Position numbers and translations under genes: made by a program
The notes under the pieces: model-generated
Databases searched by the model: none
What the model was told of the DNA's origin: nothing
Seen by the model: only the letters and a program-made list of their open reading frames with translations
In this document: positions 47,646 through 55,815 of the stretch, in pieces
Numbering within the stretch: position 1 is the first letter of the stretch
Layout of the letters: every line of letters starts with the position of its first letter
NCBI GenBank assembly: GCA_021775805.1
Contig: JAJFHD010000038.1
Span: forward strand, 1 to 64,000
DNA from: Alphaproteobacteria bacterium
GTDB taxonomy: Bacteria; Pseudomonadota; Alphaproteobacteria; Rhizobiales; JAJFHC01
Length of the DNA: 64,000 nt
Direction of reading: 5' to 3'

Positions 47646-50204
47646 TTAATCCCCAGCCGGCATAGCCTCTTTGACGGCGGCCGCAAGTTGCTTGAGGCTG
47701 AATGGCTTAGGCAGGAACGAGAACTTTTCATTGTCGTCGAGGTTCTTCTTGAACGCATCTTCAGCATAACCGGAAATGAAGATCACCTTCATGTCCGTAT
47801 TGCTCTTGCGCAGTTCCTTGAGCATGGTCGGCCCGTCCATCTCGGGCATCACGACGTCGGAGATCACAAGCTGGATCTCGCCATCGTGGTCCTTTAGCTG
47901 TTCAAGCGCTTCCGTACCCGTCGAGGCTTCCAGCACCGTATAACCACGGCTTGCCAGCGCCCGCGACGCAAACGCACGCACCGCCTCCTCGTCTTCCACG
48001 AGCAGAATTGTGCCGTTCCCGGTCATGTCGGCGGAGGCCGCATCGGGCTTCGTTTCTTCTTCGATTTCCAGCAGTTCGGAGTCTGCGCCCTCTTCGCGGT
48101 AGAATCGCGGCAGGTAGATCTTGAACGTCGTGCCTTTCCCGATCTCGCTGTTGGCAAAGATGAAACCGCCGGTCTGTTTGACGATGCCGTAAACCGTCGA
48201 CAGGCCAAGTCCGGTGCCTTTGCCGACCTCCTTGGTCGAAAAGAACGGTTCGTAGATTTTCTCCAGAACCTCTTTCGGCATGCCGGTGCCGGTATCACTG
48301 ACCTCGCACAGTACATATTCGCCGGCCGGCATGACCCGATGACCGAGGCTGCGCGACTCTTCTTCCGTCACGTTTGCCGTTCGCACAGTCAGGGTGCCGC
48401 CGTCGAGCATGGCATCGCGTGCATTGACAGCCAGATTGATGATCACCTGCTCGAACTGGTTGACATCGACCTTCACAAGGCCCAGTTCGCGCCCGTGAAT
48501 GGTCTTGAGTTCGACCTTCTCGCCCAGCAACCGCCCCAGCAGATTGCCCAGATCGGCGATCACATCCGTCAGGGAAAGCACGTCCGGCCGCAGGGTCTGG
48601 CGGCGTGAGAAGGCCAGCAGCTGGCGCACAAGGTTGGCGGCACGATTGGCATTCTGCTTGATGTTCATGATGTCCTGGAACGACGGGTCGGTCGGCCGGT
48701 GGCGGGCGAGCAGCAGATCGGAAAAACCGATGATCGCCGTCAGAACATTGTTGAAGTCATGGGCAACCCCGCCGGCAAGCTGTCCCACCGCCTGCATTTT
48801 CTGGCTTTGCGCAAACTGAAGCTCCAGAGACCGCTGCTCTGTCGTGTCGACCGCATAGACGATCAGGGCGTCCCCGTCCTCGTTTTCGATCCGGCTGACA
48901 AAGAAGCGGCCGTTGCGCCCAGTATCGGCGGAGAACCTGACGTCGGCGGGCGCCAGAACCGCGTTCCCGGCCCACGCCGGTTCCAGGACAGTGGTCAGGA
49001 TTTCCCGGTCTTCCCGCACGACGATGTCATGCAACGGCTTGCCGCGCGCGGAGGCATCGCCGGTTGTCGCGGCAAAGGCACCGTTTGCATTGGTGACAGT
49101 GCCGTCACGGCCGACGATCGCGATGCCGATCGGCGCGGAATTGAAGAACCGTGCAAACCGGACTTCCGCGGCTCTGAGCGTTTCCGAGACATCTGCTCCG
49201 GGACTGCGGTTCAGAACCAGCGACCGGGATGCGCCCGGCCGCCCGTCGGGCCCGAACGAGACACGGTGGAGAATGCGCACCGGAACCGTTTTGCCGTCGA
49301 CGGTCTTGAAATCCACGTCGAAGGTCTCGACGCGCGCGCCATCGGGCACCGGTTCCACGACGTTGATCAATTGGGCGCCATCACCGCTGACGATATCCTT
49401 CAACGTAATTGCACCACCGGTGGTTTGCCCGAGATCGAGACCCAGCCAGCCCGCCAGCGTCGCATTGAGATACTGGATCTGGCCGTCGGCATCGGCGGAA
49501 AAGAAACCGGCCGGCGCATGGTCGAGGTAATCGATGATGTGCTGCAGTTTCTGGAATGCCTCTTCCTGCATTTCACGCTCGGCGGTCAGGTCGATTATCC
49601 GCCAAAGCGCGTGGCGCTTGCGCCCGCCCACCGTGAACGGTTCAACCGAGAGCTTGAGCCAGGCTGTCCTGTCCTCGTGCGACGCCGGCGCCGAACTTCC
49701 GGCATGCAGGCGAATCTCCTCGACCGCCGACACCCCTTCGCGTGCCGCCTGGGCGAGCCGGTAGATATGGTCTGCAATATCGGGGTATCCGGCATAAAGG
49801 TGCTCCACCCCAAGCATGCGTGATGTGCTGTCGGTATCGGAGACTTCCAGGTATCTGGGCGTCGCATAGACCACCCGGCCGTACTTGTCTGTGACCGCAC
49901 AGGCTTCACCGGTAACATCGACGACCTGTTCGGCAAACACGTTGACGTATCGTTTGCGCCCGAAATGGACCAACCCGACAACACCGCCGAACAACCCGAA
50001 CAACCCGACCGTTGCAAGAACGCCGAGCAGGCCGAGCACCCAGGGTTCCGCTTGCCCGCGTGCAGAATAGGCCGCGGCGGCGGCCGTCACAGCCATCAGA
50101 ATTGCCAGCAAAAGCGCAAGCATGATTGTCCCGAACCGTCCGCCGGTACTGGAAGTGCTGGCACGCCGTTCAAGGCGGTGCTTTTCGACGCCGGTATTAC
50201 TCAA
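47646..50204 (-). CDS. cckA: Cell-cycle hybrid histidine kinase CckA
   Basis: 852 residues. Two membrane helices at about 27-48 and 55-78, PAS domains across about 95-455, then the H-box KMQAVGQLAGGVAHDFNNVLTAI (H482), ATPase with VINLAVNARDAM, DTGTGMP, FFSTKEVGKGTGLGLSTVYGIV, and a receiver domain starting TILLVEDEEAVR with phospho-acceptor D783 (VISDVVMPEMDG). In Caulobacter CckA phosphorylates CtrA through ChpT. It begins 55 bp after flhB, so it is read with flagellar genes. Start is a TTG at 50204. Confidence 0.94.
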   Translation of the reverse strand: MSNTGVEKHRLERRASTSSTGGRFGTIMLALLLAILMAVTAAAAAYSARGQAEPWVLGLLGVLATVGLFGLFGGVVGLVHFGRKRYVNVFAEQVVDVTGEACAVTDKYGRVVYATPRYLEVSDTDSTSRMLGVEHLYAGYPDIADHIYRLAQAAREGVSAVEEIRLHAGSSAPASHEDRTAWLKLSVEPFTVGGRKRHALWRIIDLTAEREMQEEAFQKLQHIIDYLDHAPAGFFSADADGQIQYLNATLAGWLGLDLGQTTGGAITLKDIVSGDGAQLINVVEPVPDGARVETFDVDFKTVDGKTVPVRILHRVSFGPDGRPGASRSLVLNRSPGADVSETLRAAEVRFARFFNSAPIGIAIVGRDGTVTNANGAFAATTGDASARGKPLHDIVVREDREILTTVLEPAWAGNAVLAPADVRFSADTGRNGRFFVSRIENEDGDALIVYAVDTTEQRSLELQFAQSQKMQAVGQLAGGVAHDFNNVLTAIIGFSDLLLARHRPTDPSFQDIMNIKQNANRAANLVRQLLAFSRRQTLRPDVLSLTDVIADLGNLLGRLLGEKVELKTIHGRELGLVKVDVNQFEQVIINLAVNARDAMLDGGTLTVRTANVTEEESRSLGHRVMPAGEYVLCEVSDTGTGMPKEVLEKIYEPFFSTKEVGKGTGLGLSTVYGIVKQTGGFIFANSEIGKGTTFKIYLPRFYREEGADSELLEIEEETKPDAASADMTGNGTILLVEDEEAVRAFASRALASRGYTVLEASTGTEALEQLKDHDGEIQLVISDVVMPEMDGPTMLKELRKSNTDMKVIFISGYAEDAFKKNLDDNEKFSFLPKPFSLKQLAAAVKEAMPAGD

Positions 50205-50259
50205 AAGCTCTGCCGTCCCCTGTCAGCGCCCGGGCTTCGCGAACACCCGGGCAGTCGAA

Positions 50260-51351
50260 TCACTTGCGCGATGTGCCTCTGCGTTTCATTTTACCCCTAA
50301 TTTTCATGACGTAGCCAATCACTTGAGCAACAGCCCTGAAATGTTCGGGCGGAATCTCGTCGTCAACTTCCACAGTCGCGTGCAAGGCACGCGCCAAAGG
50401 CGGGTTTTCAACGATCGGAATATCATGCTCCTTGGCGATTTCACGAATCTTCAAGGCGATGTTGTCCATGCCCTTGGCCACGCAGATCGGGGCCTCCATT
50501 CCCTCCTCGTATTGCAGGGCAATCGAGTAGTGCGTCGGGTTGGTAATGATGACACTGGCATCCGGCACATTGGCCATCATGCGCTTGCGGCCACGCTCGA
50601 CACGGATCTGGCGAAGCTTGGCCTTTACTGCAGGATCGCCTTCCATCGATTTGTGCTCGTCGCGCAACTCCTTCATCGTCATCTTCTGCTTCTGCGTCCA
50701 GGTATATTTCTGGTACAGAAAATCGGCCGCTGCAATGACCGTCATGACGGTCACAACGCCGATCAGGAGCTTGACCGACATAGTCTGAACGACCGGCAGA
50801 AGCATGGCGATGTCTGCCGTGACAAAAAGGTCGAGTGAGTCCCGTTCCGGCCAGATGATCAGGAACATGACGACGGACACAACGCTGAGCTTGGCGATGC
50901 CTTTGAGAAAATTGACGATGCTTGTCAGGGAAAACATCCTCTTCCAGCCCGAGAGCAGGGAAATCTTGCTCAGCTTGGGCTTCAGCCCCTCCGCGGTGAA
51001 CAAGAGCTTGTGTTGAACCACATTGCCCGCAAGCGCGCCCATCATCAGCAACGCCAGAGGCACCAGCAGCGCGGCCAGCACACCAAGCCCCAGGTTCATC
51101 CACACCACCCGCAGGTTCTCACCATCCATGGCAATGTCGTGCGGGCTGGCAAGATAGACCTTCAGAGACGTCGCCAGCGATGCCATCATGTCGTTGGAAA
51201 ACATCATGACGACGATGGTCGCCGCCAGCATGACGAACCAGGTGCTTACCTCCTGGCTCTTGGCGACGTCGCCTTTCTTGTGGGCGTCCTCCAACCGCTT
51301 TTGGGTGGGGTCCTCAGTCTTTTCTGATTGATCCGGCTGATCGTCGGCCAT
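50260..51351 (-). CDS. flhB: Flagellar export protein FlhB
   Basis: 363 residues. N-terminal EKTEDPTQKRLEDAHKKGDVAKSQEV, four membrane helices, and the autocleavage motif NPTH at 271-274 (VIITNPTHYSIALQYE), which controls the switch from rod/hook to filament export. The C-terminal tail is basic. Belongs to the flgB-flgC-fliE-fliQ-fliR-flhB-cckA operon. Confidence 0.96.
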   Translation of the reverse strand: MADDQPDQSEKTEDPTQKRLEDAHKKGDVAKSQEVSTWFVMLAATIVVMMFSNDMMASLATSLKVYLASPHDIAMDGENLRVVWMNLGLGVLAALLVPLALLMMGALAGNVVQHKLLFTAEGLKPKLSKISLLSGWKRMFSLTSIVNFLKGIAKLSVVSVVMFLIIWPERDSLDLFVTADIAMLLPVVQTMSVKLLIGVVTVMTVIAAADFLYQKYTWTQKQKMTMKELRDEHKSMEGDPAVKAKLRQIRVERGRKRMMANVPDASVIITNPTHYSIALQYEEGMEAPICVAKGMDNIALKIREIAKEHDIPIVENPPLARALHATVEVDDEIPPEHFRAVAQVIGYVMKIRGKMKRRGTSRK

Positions 51352-51372
51352 GACCCTATCTCTCTGCTGGGA

Positions 51373-52134
51373 TTACTGCTTGAGAAGCAGGCTCAGGCTG
51401 TCCTTGAAGTAGTCGATGTACCACATCATCATCGAACTCAGGAGCAGCATGAACAGGACAAAGCCAAGCGCTATATTGGCGGGCATGGCAACGAAATAGA
51501 TCTGCACCTGGGGCATCAGGCGCGACAGCACACCAAGCCCCAGATTGAACAGCAGGCCGAAGACAATAAACGGCGCGGCAATCTGGACCCCGACCTTGAA
51601 CGAACGCGCCACCGTCATGATCGCCATCATTGCGAAATCTCCGACCGGCAGAACTGCGCCCGGCTTGAACAGGTCGTAACTGTCCCGCATGGCGCCGATC
51701 AGGAGATGGTGCAGGTCCATGGTGAATATCATCAGCAACCCGACCATCGACAGAAACGATCCGACGATCGCGGTTTGTATCCCTTGAGTCGGGTCCAGGT
51801 TCTGGACCGATGCCAGGCCCGACTGGAAGGCGATCACGGTGCCCGCGACCTGCAGGGCGCTGGTCAGCAGGCGGGCGGATACCCCGATCATCAGCCCGAC
51901 GGCAATCTCTGTGAAGATGATAAACGTCATGGCCGTGATCGTTTGCGGAACCGCTGTGTACTGATCCTGCACCAACGGCAACATCACCAGTGTGATGCCC
52001 ATTGCGAGCACCAACCGGATGCGCGAGGAGACGATGATTTCCCCGAACGCGGGCATGGCCATGATCATCGTGCCCAGGCGCGCAAAGATCATCATGAAGA
52101 CAAAAGCGGTCTGAGGCAGAATCGTCAGGGTCAT
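51373..52134 (-). CDS. fliR: Flagellar export protein FliR
   Basis: 253 residues with six hydrophobic segments and the family phrases FARLGTMIMAMPAFGE, GLMIGVSARLLTSALQVAGTVIAFQSGLA and QIYFVAMPANIALGFVLFMLLLSSM. Part of the FliPQR export gate in the basal-body membrane ring. Lies between fliQ and flhB. Confidence 0.94.
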   Translation of the reverse strand: MTLTILPQTAFVFMMIFARLGTMIMAMPAFGEIIVSSRIRLVLAMGITLVMLPLVQDQYTAVPQTITAMTFIIFTEIAVGLMIGVSARLLTSALQVAGTVIAFQSGLASVQNLDPTQGIQTAIVGSFLSMVGLLMIFTMDLHHLLIGAMRDSYDLFKPGAVLPVGDFAMMAIMTVARSFKVGVQIAAPFIVFGLLFNLGLGVLSRLMPQVQIYFVAMPANIALGFVLFMLLLSSMMMWYIDYFKDSLSLLLKQ

Positions 52135-52191
52135 GACCGCGGGTCCCGCTCGAAAATCGCGATTGCAGTTGGCGAGATTGCGGCACTCATA

Positions 52192-52458
52192 TCAACCGCT
52201 GGCTATGATCTGCTCGGCGATCCTGTTCATGAAGCTCGAGAGCACCTGCCCCATGAACGGCAGCATCACGAGCAACGTCAGAAAGATCGCAATGATCTTT
52301 GGCACGAAGACCAGGGTCATTTCCTGAATCTGCGTCAGGGCCTGGAACAAGGCGATCACCAGGCCAACGGCCAGTCCCACGAGCATCAGCGGTGCAGACA
52401 GTTTCAGCAACACGAAAAGGCCGTCGCGCCCCACGTCGAGTACTTCCGCGCCGGTCAT
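52192..52458 (-). CDS. fliQ: Flagellar export protein FliQ
   Basis: 88 residues, two membrane helices. Contains GLAVGLVIALFQALTQIQEMTLVFVPKIIAIF, the FliQ signature. The start is ATG 52458, with GAGGTAAC upstream; a longer frame reaches back into the fliE region and is not used. Confidence 0.95.
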   Translation of the reverse strand: MTGAEVLDVGRDGLFVLLKLSAPLMLVGLAVGLVIALFQALTQIQEMTLVFVPKIIAIFLTLLVMLPFMGQVLSSFMNRIAEQIIASG

Positions 52459-52518
52459 TTTTGTTACCTCCCACTGCATCCACCACAGCGACCGCAAATA
52501 CCGGTCGCCCAACACCCT

Positions 52519-52845
52519 CTAGATCGGCATTCTCAGTATTTCCTGGTAGGCCGCGATAACCCTGTCGCGGACATTGACCAGCGTCCTCATGGCAACTTCG
52601 GTCTCCGCCACAGCCGTCACCACATCCACGATGTCAGCCTTGCCGCCGATGTGGGACATTGTCGTGTTTTCCGCCTTCTGCACCGACGTCGAAAGACCAT
52701 CCACCGCCTGCTTGAGGGCCGCCCCAAAACCTTCATCCTCGGTCGCGCCCTTCAGGGCGCCCGCATTCTGATCCTTGGTTGCGTTGGCGATGGTCTTCGC
52801 CGCCGCGGCGTAGGCGTTTGCGGCACTGGCTGCAGGAATCTTCAT
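52519..52845 (-). CDS. fliE: Flagellar basal-body protein FliE
   Basis: 108 residues. Alanine-rich N-terminus (IPAASAANAYAAAAKTIANAT), and a C-terminal domain with ADIVDVVTAVAETEVAMRTLVNVRDRVIAAYQEILRMPI, which matches FliE, the linker between the MS ring and the rod. Confidence 0.94.
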   Translation of the reverse strand: MKIPAASAANAYAAAAKTIANATKDQNAGALKGATEDEGFGAALKQAVDGLSTSVQKAENTTMSHIGGKADIVDVVTAVAETEVAMRTLVNVRDRVIAAYQEILRMPI

Positions 52846-52877
52846 GGCCTTCTATTGCCCCTTGCCTCAGGCACGAT

Positions 52878-53288
52878 TTATGCCCTCAGGATATCCAGTG
52901 TCCGAACCGCCATGGTCCGTGTGGTCTTGATAACGTTCAGGTTCGCCTCGTAACTTCGCTGCGCTTCGCGCATATCCATCATCTCCACCAGCGCGTTCAC
53001 GTTCGGGGTTTTGATGTACCCCTGCTGATCCGCAGACGGATGACCTGGTTCGTACTTTTTGCCGAACTCCGTCTGGTCGAACCTGAACTTGCCCATCCGA
53101 ACCGTGTGAACGCTCATCTCACGGTCGAAATAGGCCTCGAAGGTGGGCATGCGACGTCTGTAGGGATCCCCTCCCGGTGTCTGTGCCGTCGAGTTGGCAT
53201 TCGCGATATTCTCGGAAATGATGCGCATCCGCCCGCTCTGTGCCCTCAGGCCGGATGCGGCTACCATCATCGATTTCATCAGATCCAT
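52878..53288 (-). CDS. flgC: Flagellar rod protein FlgC
   Basis: 136 residues. SGLRAQSGRMRIISENIANANSTAQTPGGDPYRRRMPTFEA is the rod-family N-terminal motif, and the C-terminus (VNALVEMMDMREAQRSYEANLNVIKTTRTM) forms the paired helix. Proximal rod subunit of the basal body. Confidence 0.95.
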   Translation of the reverse strand: MDLMKSMMVAASGLRAQSGRMRIISENIANANSTAQTPGGDPYRRRMPTFEAYFDREMSVHTVRMGKFRFDQTEFGKKYEPGHPSADQQGYIKTPNVNALVEMMDMREAQRSYEANLNVIKTTRTMAVRTLDILRA

Positions 53289-53352
53289 AAAACCATCCTC
53301 ATCATTTGTTCATGTCCCCGGCAACTCACACACCGGGTGTTCGGTGAACCGG

Positions 53353-53763
53353 TCAGGTGTTTGCGCCCAACGCAATCTTGAGAAGCGTTACCGACTTTGA
53401 GTACAGGGACGCGGCGGACTGATACTCCATCTGGTTTTCCGTGACTTTCATCATCTGCTCTTCAAGGATGACCCCGTTACCCGACGGCGTTGTCTCCCAG
53501 CCTCTGGACTTGTCCCGGTTGAAGGCCCCATCCGATGGCAGCGCCGTTCCTCCAAGGTGTTTCGCATTGGTGCGGGCAACACTCACGGACTGGTTTGTGA
53601 CGCTGGCAAGGGCGCTGGAAAACTTGATCTTGCGCAAATCCTTGGCCTGGTAGCCGGGTGTGTCGGCATTGGCGACGTTTTCGGCCAGCACTTGCTGCCG
53701 GCTCTGATGCCACTGCATCTTGGCCTTGAGAGCACTGAATATGCCGATGTCGCCGAGCGCCAT
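53353..53763 (-). CDS. flgB: Flagellar rod protein FlgB
   Basis: 136 residues from ATG 53763. Contains RQQVLAENVANADTPGYQAKDLRKIKF (rod-protein motif) and MMKVTENQMEYQSAASLYSKSVTLLKIALG at the end. First gene of the minus-strand flagellar operon; the upstream region shared with fliO has CtrA-like boxes. A longer frame to 53832 has no family similarity. Confidence 0.94.
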   Translation of the reverse strand: MALGDIGIFSALKAKMQWHQSRQQVLAENVANADTPGYQAKDLRKIKFSSALASVTNQSVSVARTNAKHLGGTALPSDGAFNRDKSRGWETTPSGNGVILEEQMMKVTENQMEYQSAASLYSKSVTLLKIALGANT

Positions 53764-53865
53764 TCTAGTCACCGTTCGTTCGAACAATCTCACACTGCCG
53801 GTAATGCCTTGCACAGAGATTCGCGCAGGCAATCCGGCAGTTTTATGAGTTTCGGCGTGTTATGG

Positions 53866-53880
53866 TTAACGTTCCCTTAA
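53866..53880. promoter_or_regulatory. CtrA-type box in the flgB-fliO promoter region
   Basis: TTAA-CGTTCCC-TTAA, an exact TTAA-N7-TTAA. It lies 103 bases upstream of flgB and 147 upstream of fliO in a notably AT-rich 263-bp divergent region. Confidence 0.7.
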
Positions 53881-53949
53881 TGCTGATAACAATTTGCTAA
53901 CCATGTTTTTGGCAGTTTTCCGCCCCTGTTAACCATTTTTTCAGGCGTC

Positions 53950-53964
53950 TTAACGTTTTATTAG
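53950..53964. promoter_or_regulatory. Second CtrA-like half-matched box
   Basis: TTAA-CGTTTTA-TTAG, one base off TTAA-N7-TTAA, 63 bases before the fliO start. Confidence 0.4.
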
Positions 53965-54026
53965 TGATAAACTAGGCAAAATTTTCCTACAACGGTGTCA
54001 GTGAATCGAACCTGAGGGGCCACCTT

Positions 54027-54788
54027 ATGGAATTGTTGGACTACGCACAGTATGTCCTCGCCCTAATTTTTGTTCTGGCCTTGGTCGGACTGGGCGCTTG
54101 GGCGCTGCGTTATTTTGGCGTCAGCGGCAATATGGGCACGCGCCGGGACTCACGGTTGGCGGTCGTCGAGGCGACGATGGTCGACAAGAAGCATCGCCTC
54201 CTGCTGGTGCGGCGTGACAACGTTGAACATCTCCTGCTGATCGGCGGATCCCAGGACGTTGTTGTGGAATCCGGCATTCGTCGCGATGCACAGCGGCCGG
54301 CCGCCGAGGCTCCACGTTTGCGGCAACCGCCGGTCCAGAACCGCGCCGCTGCGCAACAGCCGCCGCACCCGCATCAAGCCCCCCAACAGCCGGCAGCACA
54401 GCAACCCCGGCAGGTCGCCCGCCCGCCGGTTCAGCCGCAACAGGGCGAGCCGCCGCGCCATCCGCGCTCCGCTCCGCGTCAGGCGCCGGTGCCGCAACAC
54501 GCCGAAAGGCGCCCTGCCCCGCCTCCGGAAGCACCGACACCGCAACCGGCGCCACACACCCCGCACGACCAGGAGTACGTCCAGGTGCCGGTCGAACCGG
54601 ACGACATGGTACAGCATAGACCGGCGGCTCAGCCACATCAGGCCCAGACGCACCAGGAACAGGTTTCCGCACCGTCACGGCCGTACCCGCAGACCACCAG
54701 ACCCGCTCCGGAAGACGATCCCGACGCCGTCCTGTTTGACGACACCGACGGCCATGAACCACCAAGATCGGCGGGTCAGAGGAGCTAG
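54027..54788 (+). CDS. fliO: Flagellar protein FliO with long Pro/Gln-rich tail
   Basis: 253 residues. One membrane helix at residues 8-30 (YVLALIFVLALVGLGAWAL), then the short FliO beta domain (RLAVVEATMVDKKHRLLLVRRDNVEHLLLIGGSQDVVVESGI). Residues 85-253 are low-complexity, rich in Pro, Gln, Ala and Arg, far longer than in enteric FliO. FliO helps assemble the FliP ring. GAGGGG stands before the ATG. fliP follows directly. Confidence 0.86.
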   Translation: MELLDYAQYVLALIFVLALVGLGAWALRYFGVSGNMGTRRDSRLAVVEATMVDKKHRLLLVRRDNVEHLLLIGGSQDVVVESGIRRDAQRPAAEAPRLRQPPVQNRAAAQQPPHPHQAPQQPAAQQPRQVARPPVQPQQGEPPRHPRSAPRQAPVPQHAERRPAPPPEAPTPQPAPHTPHDQEYVQVPVEPDDMVQHRPAAQPHQAQTHQEQVSAPSRPYPQTTRPAPEDDPDAVLFDDTDGHEPPRSAGQRS

Positions 54789-54791
54789 ACG

Positions 54792-55556
54792 TTGACCGTC
54801 TCGAAAACCCGGCCGTTGGGGACCCTGCCTGCAAAGGCCGGTTGGTGCATCGCGATCGGTTTGCTGTTTTCTACAGATCCTGCAGCGGCCCAGGCGATAA
54901 ACCTCGACTTCGACGCCGGAACCGGACTGACTGAACGCGCCGTCCAACTGGTGGCCCTGATTACGGTCCTCAGTCTCGCACCGTCGATTCTGGTCATGGT
55001 GACATCGTTCACCCGTATCGTTGTCGTCCTGTCACTGCTGCGCACGGCCATCGGAATTCAGCAGTCGCCGCCCAACACGGTAATCGTGTCTCTTGCCCTG
55101 TTCCTGACGGCCTTTGTCATGGCGCCGGTCTTCAAGAGTGCCTATAACGCCGGAATTTCCCCGCTGATAAACAACCAGATCGAATTGCGTGAAGCCTTCG
55201 ACCTCACTTCCAAACCGTTCCACGGCTTCATGATGACCCATGTCCGCGAAAAGGACCTGGCGCTGTTCATCGACCTGTCGAAGGAACCGCCGCCGGCCAA
55301 CCGCGAAGACGTCTCCCTGCATGTCCTGATTCCCGCCTTCATGATCAGCGAACTGCGCCGCGCCTTCGAGATCGGCTTTCTGCTGTTCGTGCCGTTCATC
55401 GTCATCGACATGGTGGTGGCGTCGGTTCTGATGTCCATGGGCATGATGATGCTGCCACCGGTGATCATATCGCTGCCGTTCAAACTGATATTTTTCGTGC
55501 TGGTGGACGGCTGGAGCCTTGTGGCCGGCAGCCTGGTCAAGAGTTTCGGTACATAG
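54792..55556 (+). CDS. fliP: Flagellar export protein FliP
   Basis: 254 residues. Signal-type N-terminus, then SILVMVTSFTRIVVVLSLLRTAIGIQQSPPNTVIVSLALFLTAFVM and the second half LIPAFMISELRRAFEIGFLLFVPFIVIDMVVASVLMSMGMMMLPPVIISLPFKLI, diagnostic of FliP. The start is TTG 54792, supported by GAGGAG seven bases upstream. FliP forms the export-gate pore with FliQ and FliR. Confidence 0.95.
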   Translation: MTVSKTRPLGTLPAKAGWCIAIGLLFSTDPAAAQAINLDFDAGTGLTERAVQLVALITVLSLAPSILVMVTSFTRIVVVLSLLRTAIGIQQSPPNTVIVSLALFLTAFVMAPVFKSAYNAGISPLINNQIELREAFDLTSKPFHGFMMTHVREKDLALFIDLSKEPPPANREDVSLHVLIPAFMISELRRAFEIGFLLFVPFIVIDMVVASVLMSMGMMMLPPVIISLPFKLIFFVLVDGWSLVAGSLVKSFGT

Positions 55557-55815
55557 CCCCCCGCCCCGGAGAATCTCCGCAAAGCACACCACTCCGAGCT
55601 TTCTCAAGCTGATCACAACAGGTCTCTTTGTACCGACTGCGGTCATTCATTGTGCAGCAAATGGCAACTTTGAGCTCATTTAACGAGATTTCTCCTCCGC
55701 CGCGAATGTCAGCTATTTTCGCTCAATTACCGCGAGCAACAGAATCCAACATTTGGGTCTCATTCCTCACTGCAAAGCGGCCAAACAGGTCAATTCTTTC
55801 GCGTCCCTGAACAAC

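Noticed and set aside
51328..52953. 541-codon plus-strand frame antisense to flhB-fliR-fliQ-fliE
   Set aside because: His/Gln/Arg-rich shadow with no domain; the minus-strand genes it covers are certain flagellar genes.
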